A stretch of DNA of 64,000 nt, from contig NZ_LMUI01000048.1 in the NCBI RefSeq assembly GCF_009765995.1, positions 248,001 to 312,000 on the forward strand, given 5' to 3'. The DNA is from Methylocapsa sp. S129. GTDB lineage: Bacteria; Pseudomonadota; Alphaproteobacteria; Rhizobiales; Beijerinckiaceae. The stretch's first letter is position 1. Each line of letters begins with the position of its first letter. Of the stretch, positions 11,768 through 20,695 are shown one piece after another. The position numbers were made by a program, and so were the translations under genes. The notes beneath the pieces are model-generated. The model searched no databases. It was not told the DNA's origin and saw only the letters and a program-made list of their open reading frames with translations.

Positions 11768-14700
11768 ATGACAGTCACCTTCGACGCCTATCTCCGGAAG
11801 ATACGCGAGACGCCTCTCGCCGAGCACACCGAACACACGGGCCGCTCTGCACTCGAAGTGTTGCTCGGTCAGTTCGCCGGCGAAGCGGCGGGGCGTGAGA
11901 TAAATGTCCAGCACGAGCCGAAGCGCGAAGCGGACAAAGGGGCGCCCGATTTCAAGATCAAGCGACGGGGGATGATCCTCGGCTACGTCGAGGTTAAGGA
12001 GATCGGCGCCAATCTCGACAAGGTGCTCAAGTCGGGCCAGATCCGGCGTTATCGCGAACTCTCGGACAACATTCTCCTAACGGATTATTTGCAGTGGGTC
12101 TGGATCGATCGCGAACGCGTCAAGGGCCGCGAGATTCTTGCCTATCCCACCGATCTTGAGGGCCGCACGCTTAGGATCACGCCTGAGCGCGCAGAGGCCG
12201 TCGCCAAACTCATCGCCGCCTTTTTCTCAGAGGCGCCGCAAGGCATCGGCCGCGCGCAGCAGCTCGCGCTTGCCTTGGCGGCTCGCAGTCGACTCCTGCG
12301 AGACTATCTGGGCGAGGAACTGGTGCGGCAAGAGCGGGAGCATAGAGAGGGACGGCTTTACGGGCTTTTTCAAATATTCCGCGATCAGGTCTTCCATGAG
12401 CTGACGTTAAAGGAATTCTCCGATGCCTTCGCGCAGATGCTGGCTTACGGCCTATTCCTGGCGCGGCTAAATTCAGACTCTGAGCCGGTGACTTTGCACA
12501 ACGCGCGGCAATACGTTCCAGGTTCCTTCCGGCTCATCCGGGAACTCGTCGATTTCCTCGCCGAACTCGAGAAAGATGAATATCGTAATGTGCGGTGGGT
12601 GATCGAAGAGGTGCTGTCGATCGTCAATGGACTCGACCTTCCAAGTATTCACGAAGACCTGTCATTTCGCCACCGCAAGGCGATCAGCCGAAAAGTGCGA
12701 GCGGCGGATGCGGAAGAACATCGCCTCTTTGAGCGCGACCCTTTCATCTACTTCTACGAAGATTATCTGAGGGCCTATGACCCAGCCATGCGCAAGGGCC
12801 GTGGCGTCTATTATACCCCGCCCCCGATCGTAAACTTCATCGTGCGCGCGGTAGATGACATCCTGAAGGAGAGCTTCGGCATTCGCGACGGTCTCGCGGA
12901 CCACCAGCGGGTCACGGTGCTCGACTTCGCGTGCGGTACTGGCACGTTCCTTTTGGAAGTGTTCCAGCGGATCTTCGATAACATCGGTGGCCCAGAGGTC
13001 GGACGTGCTAATCTGATCGTCCGCAAACACATGCTGAAGAATCTCTTCGGCTTCGAGTATCTGATCGCGCCATACACGATTGCACACCTGAAGTTGTCGC
13101 AGTACCTACGCGATCAGGGGCACCCGATAAGTGGTGATGAGCGATTGCAAGTTTTTCTGACGAACACGCTTGAGCAGATCGAGCCTCAGGCGAATTTTCT
13201 GCTACCCGCGATCAGCGCCGAAGTTGAAGCGGCGCAAAAGGTCAAGGATCGGCAAATTCTGGTCATCACTGGCAACCCGCCTTACTCAGGGCTCTCAAAG
13301 AACAAGGGCGTGTGGATTACCGAAAAGATTGAAGACTACAAGTACGTAGATGGTCATCATTTCGGTGAGCGGAAACATTGGCTACAAGACGACTATGTGA
13401 AATTTATCCGCTTCGCGCAGAGCAAAATGGACGAAGTTCCGCAAGGTATCGTTGCTATTATTACTAATCACGCTTGGATTTATAACCCTACATTTAGGGG
13501 GATGCGTCAATCATTATTGAATAGCTTCCAGCAAATTCACGTCATCGATCTACATGGTAGTTCGAAGCCAAAGGAGAGGGCGCCAGACGGATCGCAGAAT
13601 GAGAACGTCTTCGATATCATGAAGGGAGTTGCGATCACGTTATTCGTCAAAAGACCAGGCCTCAAACCGGGAGTCTTGTTTGGTGATGTTTGGGGCAGCC
13701 GGTTAGGAAAATATGAAATCTGTGCCGCGTCAAATTACGAGGCGCTCGCCTCAGAGCGCGTCGAGCCGACAAGCCCCTTCTATTTCTTTTCACCGCACGC
13801 TCCCGCTGACATCGCGGGGTGGCCTGATTGCAAATCACTTGAGGACATCTTCACCGTCCAAAGCTCGGGGATGTTGACGGCCCGGGACCGGTTGAACGTT
13901 GCATTTGATAGTGACGAGTTGCTTGAACGCCTTGGCAGGTTTGCAAATATGGACTTCGAGGTTGCGCGGAAGGAATTTCGACTCGGTGCCGACACGCGCG
14001 ATTGGAAGGTTGCGCTTGCTCAGGAAGACTTGCACGAAACAACGCTCGACCCAAAGTTTCTGCGACTGGTTTCGTATCGCCCCTTTGACCACCGCTTCGT
14101 GTTCTATACTGGTCAGTCAAAGGGCCTCATCGGGCAACCAGGTAGACTCCTCGCTGAAGCCATCGACGTTTCAGGTGTTGCCCTCGGCACGACCCGGCGC
14201 GTAGAGGAAGGAGACTTTCAGCATGCTTTTGCATATTCACATTTGCCGGACGGCCATTCTGTCTCTTCGAAAGAGATGACCCACGTTTTCCCGCTATTTC
14301 TCAATCAAGCGAGTTTTGGCAACGCTTCAAGCGATAGTCGGATTGAAAACATAGCTCTCGACTTCCGTGCCTTCATCGATTCCCGCTATGATCATCATTT
14401 CACCCCTGAGGAAATCTTCGGCTACATCTATGCCGCGCTTTACGCACCGACCTATCGCACACGCTACGCTGAATTCCTGCGCACTGACTTTCCACGCATC
14501 CCTTTTTCGGAGACGAAGGAAGCATTCGAGACTCTTTCAAAGCTAGGATGGACGCTCGTTCAGGCCCATATATTGGGCGACTTCCCAAGACAGGGATTGG
14601 CCGCTTATCATGGCAAAGGGAACCATACTGTCGAGGCTGTGCGCTATGCACCCGCCGAGGAGGCCGTCTGGATTAACAAGGCCCAGTTCTTCAAACCAGT

Positions 14701-14896
14701 CCCGCAAGCGGTGTGGAATTTTCACATCGGCGGCTATCAGGTCATCGAAAAATACCTCAAATCGCGCAGGGGTCGTATTCTGTCGCTGGATGAGATTACG
14801 CATATCAGCGCAGTCGCCGACAGCCTCGCCTTCACGATCCAGCAGGTGGCGAAAATCGACGACCCATGGCGCTCCGCCTTTCCGGACAGGGGATAA
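11768..14896 (+). CDS. Single-chain type ISP/IIG-like restriction-modification enzyme (N6-adenine methylase plus PD-ExK nuclease)
   Basis: 1042 residues combining cleavage and modification in one chain. The N-terminal nuclease shows P60-D61 and E75-V-K77, a PD-(D/E)xK site. A helical linker runs to about residue 330. The gamma-class amino-methyltransferase follows, with SAM motif D386-FACGTGTF and catalytic N503-PPY. The C-terminal third contains a YRPFDHR segment near residue 772, typical of the type ISP target-recognition domain. I see no SF2 helicase/ATPase block between nuclease and methylase, which classic type ISP enzymes such as LlaBIII have, so function may be closer to type IIG. The 13440-13720 stretch is visibly poorer in G+C than the neighbours, suggesting transfer. 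No separate methylase or specificity gene is adjacent. Confidence 0.85.
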   Translation: MTVTFDAYLRKIRETPLAEHTEHTGRSALEVLLGQFAGEAAGREINVQHEPKREADKGAPDFKIKRRGMILGYVEVKEIGANLDKVLKSGQIRRYRELSDNILLTDYLQWVWIDRERVKGREILAYPTDLEGRTLRITPERAEAVAKLIAAFFSEAPQGIGRAQQLALALAARSRLLRDYLGEELVRQEREHREGRLYGLFQIFRDQVFHELTLKEFSDAFAQMLAYGLFLARLNSDSEPVTLHNARQYVPGSFRLIRELVDFLAELEKDEYRNVRWVIEEVLSIVNGLDLPSIHEDLSFRHRKAISRKVRAADAEEHRLFERDPFIYFYEDYLRAYDPAMRKGRGVYYTPPPIVNFIVRAVDDILKESFGIRDGLADHQRVTVLDFACGTGTFLLEVFQRIFDNIGGPEVGRANLIVRKHMLKNLFGFEYLIAPYTIAHLKLSQYLRDQGHPISGDERLQVFLTNTLEQIEPQANFLLPAISAEVEAAQKVKDRQILVITGNPPYSGLSKNKGVWITEKIEDYKYVDGHHFGERKHWLQDDYVKFIRFAQSKMDEVPQGIVAIITNHAWIYNPTFRGMRQSLLNSFQQIHVIDLHGSSKPKERAPDGSQNENVFDIMKGVAITLFVKRPGLKPGVLFGDVWGSRLGKYEICAASNYEALASERVEPTSPFYFFSPHAPADIAGWPDCKSLEDIFTVQSSGMLTARDRLNVAFDSDELLERLGRFANMDFEVARKEFRLGADTRDWKVALAQEDLHETTLDPKFLRLVSYRPFDHRFVFYTGQSKGLIGQPGRLLAEAIDVSGVALGTTRRVEEGDFQHAFAYSHLPDGHSVSSKEMTHVFPLFLNQASFGNASSDSRIENIALDFRAFIDSRYDHHFTPEEIFGYIYAALYAPTYRTRYAEFLRTDFPRIPFSETKEAFETLSKLGWTLVQAHILGDFPRQGLAAYHGKGNHTVEAVRYAPAEEAVWINKAQFFKPVPQAVWNFHIGGYQVIEKYLKSRRGRILSLDEITHISAVADSLAFTIQQVAKIDDPWRSAFPDRG

Positions 14897-14944
14897 AGCC
14901 AGGGTGCCGCGTGACCCGCGAATCGAGCGATGCTAGGTTTCGCT

Positions 14945-15280
14945 ATGTCCAAACGCGAATCGCACAAGAGAGCATCAGCCCCTTCGACCGGGCCGAACCT
15001 ATTCGGCCCGGCAGAGCAGGCTGATTTATTCGGCGACGTACCCGTCATGCCGAGGCAATACGTCCCCGATCCCGTTCATGTCCGCAACCGACTCGAAGAC
15101 TTGCTCGCGCAAATGCAGGCGGCTGACGCGTGGCCATGGAATCCATCGATCGTTCGGCTGCATTGCGACAAGACCTTCGCCTATCTTTGCAATCTTTTGA
15201 CGGACAAGCAGGAAGCGGAGAGCTGGCGCGAACGCCTGGCCGCCGAAAGCGCCCGGCTCGGCGAGGCGGACGCTGCCTGA
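14945..15280 (+). CDS. Conserved-looking small protein of unknown function
   Basis: About 111 residues from ATG 14945 (MSKRESHKRAS); ATG 14930 in the same frame would add five. Charged and soluble, with an LFG repeat near the N-terminus (NLFGP, DLFGD) and a compact helical C-terminal half. It follows the restriction enzyme by about 50 bp on the same strand and may be co-transcribed. I do not recognise the family. Its stop lies at the edge of a broken HEPN gene on the other strand, so it sits at a recombination junction. Confidence 0.55.
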   Translation: MSKRESHKRASAPSTGPNLFGPAEQADLFGDVPVMPRQYVPDPVHVRNRLEDLLAQMQAADAWPWNPSIVRLHCDKTFAYLCNLLTDKQEAESWRERLAAESARLGEADAA

Positions 15281-15311
15281 TTGGCGGGACGCCAGATGCA
15301 GAGGCGGGCCT

Positions 15312-15386
15312 ATCCAACACGCCGCGGATGCGTTCGATCGCCTCAACAATATCCGCGAGACGCGGCGAGAGGATCCGTTCGGCCAT
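15312..15386 (-). pseudogene. Truncated HEPN (DUF86-type) toxin gene, N-terminal fragment
   Basis: On the minus strand the first 25 codons (MAERILSPRLADIVEAIERI...) look like the start of DUF86/HEPN RNase toxins. After that the frame continues without HEPN-like sequence and without the Rx4-6H catalytic motif. The ATG overlaps the stop of the upstream nucleotidyltransferase gene (TGATG), the usual antitoxin-toxin arrangement. The remainder appears replaced by the neighbouring unknown gene. A fragment this short makes the family call tentative. Confidence 0.5.
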
Positions 15387-15679
15387 CAGAACACGAGCAC
15401 AGCCGATTCCTCGATCCGCTTCTTCAGACGAGGGTGCAGGCTGTTGCGCGTCATGATGTCGGTCTTGAGGCCGAGAATGCTCGCGGCGCGCTCCTTCACA
15501 TCCATCAGTTCAAAGAGGCCGAGCTTGCCCTTTTCATGATCGAAAAACAGGTCGACATCGGAATCTTCTTTCACCTCGCCGCGCGCCGTCGAGCCGAACA
15601 TATAGAGATGTTCGACGCCAAGCCGCTTCAAATCGGCTTCGTGCTGCCGCAACCGGCGTATGGCTTCGTCGCGTTTCAT
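15386..15679 (-). CDS. MNT-type minimal nucleotidyltransferase (MntA-like antitoxin)
   Basis: 97 residues with the nucleotidyltransferase signature G29-S-T-A-R-G and D41-V-D43 (GSx10DxD). Proteins of this class are antitoxins of HEPN toxins and can AMPylate them; on their own they may be orphan remnants. The partner toxin gene directly downstream is reduced to about 25 codons. Start ATG 15679 lacks a strong upstream ribosome-binding site. The product may still be made but would have no local target. Confidence 0.85.
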   Translation of the reverse strand: MKRDEAIRRLRQHEADLKRLGVEHLYMFGSTARGEVKEDSDVDLFFDHEKGKLGLFELMDVKERAASILGLKTDIMTRNSLHPRLKKRIEESAVLVF

Positions 15680-16193
15680 GGTTGCAATATAGCATAGTCA
15701 GGACGTTGATCGCCATGGCCTGGCGTCGCCCCGCCTCGCCTCGCACGAGTAGAGCGGTCGGACGCGCGAACTTCTTGTCGAGGAGAAGAAACCGCCGCTC
15801 CGTGAGTTCGACTGCCGAGAAACAAATTCTGGAGATTCTCCGTTTTCGGCGTATCCTGTTCGGACGATCGATTGGCCCCGCGGCGCCGCTTCCGTCAGGC
15901 GCCGCGAGAAAAAACGAAAAACCCCTTTGCGGAAGGAAAACCGGGTTTAAGCCTTTGGTATCTCACGAATCGCGGAAGCTTCCCGGAAGCCGCTCGCTTA
16001 GATATCAAGGACTTAACCGGCATTCGGAGCGCCGCATTTCCCCATTTTCCTTCCCTGGGAAGCCAAAATCCCTTCCGAGGAAATCGCGGGCGCGCCCCTG
16101 AGTGTGCGCCGCGCCCAAGCTCGCCCATCGTCGAACAGCCCGCGTCACGGAGAACACCTCGATAAGCGCGGCGTCGGCGGCGTTGCTATCGCC
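15680..16193. other. Intergenic region with no convincing gene
   Basis: 514 bp between the nucleotidyltransferase gene and the GGDEF-EAL gene. Reading frames here are arginine/serine-rich and lack recognisable motifs. The region contains an imperfect inverted repeat at 15941-16020 (annotated separately). I find no tRNA or clear terminator. Confidence 0.6.
15941..16020. repeat. Imperfect palindrome, related to the repeat at 54108-54175
   Basis: Outer arms CCGGGTTTAAGCCTTTGGTA and, read on the opposite strand, CCGGTTAAGTCCTTGATATC pair imperfectly around a GC-rich centre containing GGAAGCTTCC. The shared TAAGtCCTTGAT and GATATCAAGG blocks recur at 54108-54175, suggesting a dispersed REP-like element. 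Confidence 0.5.
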
Positions 16194-18881
16194 TCAGCCG
16201 GCGCGCCGCCGGGGCGGCGGCAGATCGACGGCGCCGCGGCAAAACTCGTCAAAAGGCATTGGCCGGCCGATCGCATAGCCTTGGGCGTAGTCGACGCCGA
16301 TTTCACGCAGCGCCGCAACGATGGCTTCGTTCTCGACAAACTCCGCAATGACGCTCTTGCCCATGACTTTCGCCATATGCGCGATCATTTCGACCATGGC
16401 GCGGTCGATTCGGCTGTTCAACATTTCCTTCACGAAGCCGCCGTCGATCTTGATATAATCGACCGGCAGGTTCTTCAGATAGGAGAACGACGACATGCCT
16501 GCGCCGAAGTCGTCCAGAGAGAAACGGCAGCCTAATTTTTTCAGGGCCTGAATGAAGCGCCTGGCGCTTGAAATATTGGCGATCGCCCTGGTTTCGGTGA
16601 CCTCGAAGCAAACGAATTCCGGCGGGATTCGATGAAGCTTCAACTGCTGACGCACGTAGCCGACAAAATCGTCGTCTCCGAAAGTCGCGCCGGAAAGATT
16701 GATGGCGCAGCTCGATATCCGAACGGATCCTGGAGAGGCGAGCGCGCCGGCCATCAGTCCGAAGGCCTCGCGGACAACCCATCGATCGATCAACGGCATC
16801 AGATCATAGCGCTCGGCCGCCGGTATGAAGCTGCCCGGCTGGACGATCTCGCCCGTCTCGTCTCGTAGTCTGAGCAGCAATTCGACATGGACGCCATCTT
16901 GCGCGCCGTCTCTGAGCGCGCGTATTTCCTGAACGCATAGACAAAACCGTTGTTCTTCGAGCGCGTTCCTGATCCTCTGCACCCAGGCCATCTCTCCGAC
17001 GCGCCGCGCAAGCTCGGAATCGCTGGGAAGATGCGCCTGGACCCGGTTGCGGCCTCTTTCCTTGGCCATGTAGCAGGCGACGTCGGCCGCCTGCATGATT
17101 TCCTCGGCGGTATTGGCCTGCGTGATGTCGACGAGCCCGATGCTCATGCTGATATTGAAGGCGCGGCCATTCCAAACGAAGCGCAAGCGCTGCACCGCGA
17201 GCCGGAGACGCTCGGCGATCTCTAGGGACGAAACATCGTCGCAAGGTTTTAGTAGAACGCCGAATTCATCGCCGCCCAAACGCGCCAGGAGATCGCCGGG
17301 ACGAAGATTGTCCTGCAACAGGTCGGACGTTTGCCGCAACAATTCGTCGCCGGCGGCGTGACCGCAGGTGTCATTGACGACCTTGAATTGGTCGAGATCG
17401 AGAAACATCAACGCCTGTTCGTCTGTCGCCTCCGTGCGCTCGCCGAGCGCGCCATCGAGACGCGCTTCGAATTCGCGGCGATTGGCGAGACCGGTGAGGG
17501 CGTCATGCGACGCCTGCCAGGAGAGGCGCGCGATAAGCTCCCGCTCGCTGGTCCTGTCGTGGAGGACAAGCACGGAGCCGACAGGCTTGCCGTTCGAATG
17601 CAGAGGAGCCCCAACGATCGACACGGGCACCGTGCTGGAATCGCGTCGGACCAGCAATTGGCAGCGCCGCGTCGTTTCGCCAGAAAGCGTTGGGTCGAGC
17701 GGTCGATCGCCAGGCTCCTTCGCCGCCTCATCCACGATGCTGAAAAGCACGCTCAAGGGCGAACCTCTGGCGAGCGCGCTCGTGGCGCCGATCAATCGCT
17801 CCGCCTCCGGATTCATATAGTCAAGACGGCCATCCAAGTCCGTGCTGATGACCGCTTCGCCGAGCGAGGCCAACGTCACCTGAGCCCGTTCCTTCTCGGC
17901 TCTCAGGGCGTTCTCGAAGGCTAAGCGTTGCCTCAACAATTTGCGCATATGCCATACGATCAAAACGATCAGCCCGGCAGCGGTCAGCAAATTTGCAACC
18001 GCCAGCAGAAACTTGATGGATCGCGAGCCGGCCCCCAGACTCTGCGAGAACGCCAGCGCCAGCGGCGCGAGGCGGCGGTCAATCTGCTCAATCTGCTGTT
18101 TGCGAGCGTCGATCGCGCCGGCCGCGCTCGATGCATTCAGATATTCCTCATGCAGCGCCTTGCCGAGAGATTCCAATTGAGCAAGGTCGGGATCCGTCGC
18201 CTTCCAGCAACGGATCGCCGTCGCCATGTAGCTGACATTCCCGAAATATCGGAACAGCCATATCATCGCGGGAATGTCGTCAGGATGGTTTCCGCCGCCT
18301 AAGAAGCCGTCGCGGGCCGCGGTCAGATCGGGCGGATCCGCTTCCAGTGCGTATCGCGCGGCGCGATCGGCCAGCGGAATGGCGATGGCGGATTGGAACT
18401 GGCGAAAATAAAATTCATCGCCTCTCTCGGAATAAAGCGTGAGGAAATGAATCGCGTCCTTCTGACCCTTCGACCATAACCCCTCGCCGCCGACATAGGC
18501 GCGCACCGCCGACAAGGTTTCCATGCTGACGCCGGCGAGCAGCGCCTGCGCGACAATAACCGCGACGAAAGGCGCGACGAGCCGCAACAGGCGCAGCTTT
18601 CCGAGCGTAAGAGGCAAAGCGTTCGATGTCGGCGTCGCCGCGCCGGGCGTCGCGCGATCTTGAGCGCGCGATGCTTGTTCGCGTTCGCGAGCGGCGGCGG
18701 TCTCTTTCAACGCTTCGACGCTCACGTGATCCTCGATTGTTCTCGCCTTCGTTTCTTCACAGGCTTGGTCGGCGCACGGACGTTCGAACGGAGATTTGAT
18801 AGGCGCTAAGGGCCCATGCCTTTGAGAGCGCGGATGGGATGGCGACTTGGGTTGAGAGACGAAACTGGGGCGCCGCGCCAT
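16194..18881 (-). CDS. Membrane-bound GGDEF-EAL cyclic-di-GMP regulator with PAS domain
   Basis: Dual-domain signalling protein, about 895 residues from ATG 18881. Two membrane helices (about residues 95-118 and 290-310) flank a periplasmic sensor region. A PAS-like segment follows, then a diguanylate cyclase domain with intact G536-GDEF and an EAL domain with DDFGAG and a C-terminal QGYAIGRPMP. The EAL signature is E667-L-L, keeping the metal-binding Glu but not the usual Ala. The frame stays open to TTG 19067, but that stretch (18905-19010) is AT-rich and promoter-like, and GGGGGTG precedes ATG 18881, so I use the shorter start. It diverges from yicC. Both synthesis and breakdown of c-di-GMP are possible. 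Confidence 0.9.
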   Translation of the reverse strand: MARRPSFVSQPKSPSHPRSQRHGPLAPIKSPFERPCADQACEETKARTIEDHVSVEALKETAAAREREQASRAQDRATPGAATPTSNALPLTLGKLRLLRLVAPFVAVIVAQALLAGVSMETLSAVRAYVGGEGLWSKGQKDAIHFLTLYSERGDEFYFRQFQSAIAIPLADRAARYALEADPPDLTAARDGFLGGGNHPDDIPAMIWLFRYFGNVSYMATAIRCWKATDPDLAQLESLGKALHEEYLNASSAAGAIDARKQQIEQIDRRLAPLALAFSQSLGAGSRSIKFLLAVANLLTAAGLIVLIVWHMRKLLRQRLAFENALRAEKERAQVTLASLGEAVISTDLDGRLDYMNPEAERLIGATSALARGSPLSVLFSIVDEAAKEPGDRPLDPTLSGETTRRCQLLVRRDSSTVPVSIVGAPLHSNGKPVGSVLVLHDRTSERELIARLSWQASHDALTGLANRREFEARLDGALGERTEATDEQALMFLDLDQFKVVNDTCGHAAGDELLRQTSDLLQDNLRPGDLLARLGGDEFGVLLKPCDDVSSLEIAERLRLAVQRLRFVWNGRAFNISMSIGLVDITQANTAEEIMQAADVACYMAKERGRNRVQAHLPSDSELARRVGEMAWVQRIRNALEEQRFCLCVQEIRALRDGAQDGVHVELLLRLRDETGEIVQPGSFIPAAERYDLMPLIDRWVVREAFGLMAGALASPGSVRISSCAINLSGATFGDDDFVGYVRQQLKLHRIPPEFVCFEVTETRAIANISSARRFIQALKKLGCRFSLDDFGAGMSSFSYLKNLPVDYIKIDGGFVKEMLNSRIDRAMVEMIAHMAKVMGKSVIAEFVENEAIVAALREIGVDYAQGYAIGRPMPFDEFCRGAVDLPPPRRRAG

Positions 18882-19166
18882 CACCCCCGGCTTGGCCAAT
18901 GTCCTCTTTTTTGCAGGGCCGCCATCAATTAACCCAGCATAATTGTGCTGATTCAATAGGGTGTTTATGTATCGACGAAAAGTATTTATATCCTTAATGA
19001 AAGGGCTATTGCGCTGACCTGCCTTCCGTTCGGGCAGGCGGGGCGTGCTCTTCGTCGCGGGCGACAACGACGATGGCTTCGCGCCGCTCGCCCTTGAGCG
19101 GGCCCGTCGCTGCGCCTAAGCTCGCGTCCATCCAGAATCGTTTGCCCACGCGGACCGAAAGCCCCA
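18882..19166. promoter_or_regulatory. Divergent promoter region (GGDEF-EAL / yicC) with a palindrome
   Basis: 285 bp between divergent genes. The part nearest the GGDEF-EAL gene is AT-rich, unlike surrounding coding DNA. A near-palindrome CAGCATAATTGTGCTG at 18935-18950 (14 of 16 positions symmetric) could be an operator. No experimentally known motif is recognised. Confidence 0.4.
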
Positions 19167-20054
19167 ATGACTCTTTCCAGCATGACCGGCTTTGCGCGAG
19201 CCTCCGGGGCGAGCGGCGCCTATCGCTGGGTTTTTGAGGTCAAAAGCGTCAACGCCAAGGGGCTCGATCTGCGGTTGCGGACGCCGCCGGGTTTCGACCG
19301 CATCGAGGGCGAAGCGCGCGCCAGACTCGGGCGGGCGCTGGCGCGTGGAACGTGCTTTGCGACGCTGAGCGCGCAGCGCGAGGGCGCGACGCTGCAGGCG
19401 CGCGTCAACAAAGAGGCTCTGGCGGCGATCGTCAACGCGGTCCGGGAGGCGGCGGAAGGCACGGGGCTCGCGCCGCCTACGCTCGACGGCATTCTTGCGA
19501 TCAGAGGCATCGTCGATGTCGTGGAATCGGGCGATGACGAGCCCGCGCTCGCCGCCGCCTGCGCGGGCGCGCTCGCCAGTCTGGACGAGGCGATCGCGGC
19601 GCTGGTCGCGATGCGGCAGGCTGAAGGCGCCGCGCTCGCCGCGATCTTGAGCGAAAGGCTCGCCGCCATCGCCGCTTTGACAAAAGCTGCCGATGAAAGT
19701 CCCGCCCGCCGGCCTGAGGCCATTGCGCTGCGGCTCGCCCAGTCGGTCGCCGCTTTGCTTGAGGCCGGTCGCGGCTTCGATGAGAATCGCCTCTATCAGG
19801 AGGCGGTGCTGCTCGCCGCCAAGGCCGATATAAGGGAGGAGCTGGATCGCCTCAAAACCCATGTCGAGGCCGCGCGCGAGCTGATCCGCAGCGGCGGCCC
19901 TGTCGGGCGCCGGCTTGATTTTCTAGCGCAGGAACTGGCGCGCGAGGCCAATACGCTTTGCGCCAAGGCTAATGATGCGTCGCTGACCGCGATCGGACTT
20001 GATCTGCGCGTGCAAATCGAGCAATTGCGCGAACAGATTCAGAATATCGAGTGA
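19167..20054 (+). CDS. YicC family endoribonuclease/stress-induced protein
   Basis: 295 residues. N-terminal MTGFAR block and [14 protein letters not shown] are typical of YicC; the C-terminal DUF1732 part shows [35 protein letters not shown] and the closing [12 protein letters not shown]. coli YicC is an endoribonuclease acting on structured RNA. Start ATG 19167. Overlaps gmk by four bases (GTGA), the standard alphaproteobacterial yicC-gmk pair. Confidence 0.93.
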   Translation: MTLSSMTGFARASGASGAYRWVFEVKSVNAKGLDLRLRTPPGFDRIEGEARARLGRALARGTCFATLSAQREGATLQARVNKEALAAIVNAVREAAEGTGLAPPTLDGILAIRGIVDVVESGDDEPALAAACAGALASLDEAIAALVAMRQAEGAALAAILSERLAAIAALTKAADESPARRPEAIALRLAQSVAALLEAGRGFDENRLYQEAVLLAAKADIREELDRLKTHVEAARELIRSGGPVGRRLDFLAQELAREANTLCAKANDASLTAIGLDLRVQIEQLREQIQNIE

Positions 20055-20695
20055 GCAAGCTCATGGCGATGCGCCGGCGCGGCCTGATGTTGATCCTGTC
20101 CTCGCCCTCGGGCGCCGGCAAGACCACGCTCACGCGTATGTTGCTGCAGGACAAATCGCTTGACCTGACGCTGTCGGTTTCGGTGACGACGCGCGCGCGT
20201 CGTTCGAGCGAGGCGGACGGCATCCATTATCATTTCATCACGCAGCGCGAATTCGAGGCGCTGCGCCTGGCGGGCGATCTCCTGGAATCGGCGGAGGTCC
20301 ATTCCCACCGCTACGGCACGCCGCGCGCGCCGGTGGAGGCCGTGCTCGCGCAGGGGCGCGACATGCTGTTCGATATCGATTGGCAGGGCGCGCAGCAGGT
20401 GCGCGAGAGCCTGGGCGCCGATGTCGTCTCCATCTTCATCCTGCCGCCCTCAATGGAGGAATTGCGTGCGCGCCTCGACCGGCGGGCCGAGGATTCGGCG
20501 GCCACCATCGCCGCCCGGCTCGACAATGCGCGCAAGGAAATCGAGCGCTGGCGTCAATACGACTATGTCCTGGTCAATGACGATCTGCAGCGCGCCTACA
20601 GTCAGGTCGTCTCGATCATAGCAGCCGAACGCCTACGCGAGCCGCGCGTCGCCGCCGGCGTCGAGGCGTTCGTCAAGCAGCTGCTGGAAAGCTGA
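20051..20695 (+). CDS. gmk: Guanylate kinase
   Basis: Phosphorylates GMP to GDP with ATP in the cytosol. 214 residues from GTG 20051, overlapping yicC; ATG 20063 is an alternative. The Walker A loop is [11 protein letters not shown] near residue 17, followed by [19 protein letters not shown] (GMP-binding region), and [12 protein letters not shown]. The last 23 bases overlap, tail to tail, the end of the ABC permease gene on the other strand. Confidence 0.96.
   Translation: MSKLMAMRRRGLMLILSSPSGAGKTTLTRMLLQDKSLDLTLSVSVTTRARRSSEADGIHYHFITQREFEALRLAGDLLESAEVHSHRYGTPRAPVEAVLAQGRDMLFDIDWQGAQQVRESLGADVVSIFILPPSMEELRARLDRRAEDSAATIAARLDNARKEIERWRQYDYVLVNDDLQRAYSQVVSIIAAERLREPRVAAGVEAFVKQLLES

Noticed and set aside
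15045-15386. 113-codon minus-strand frame as a complete HEPN toxin
   Set aside because: Only the first 25 or so codons resemble HEPN; the rest is antisense to the neighbouring gene and lacks the catalytic Rx4-6H motif.
15680-16193. Arg/Ser-rich frames between the nucleotidyltransferase and GGDEF-EAL genes
   Set aside because: No ribosome-binding site, no recognisable domain, and codon choice unlike neighbours.
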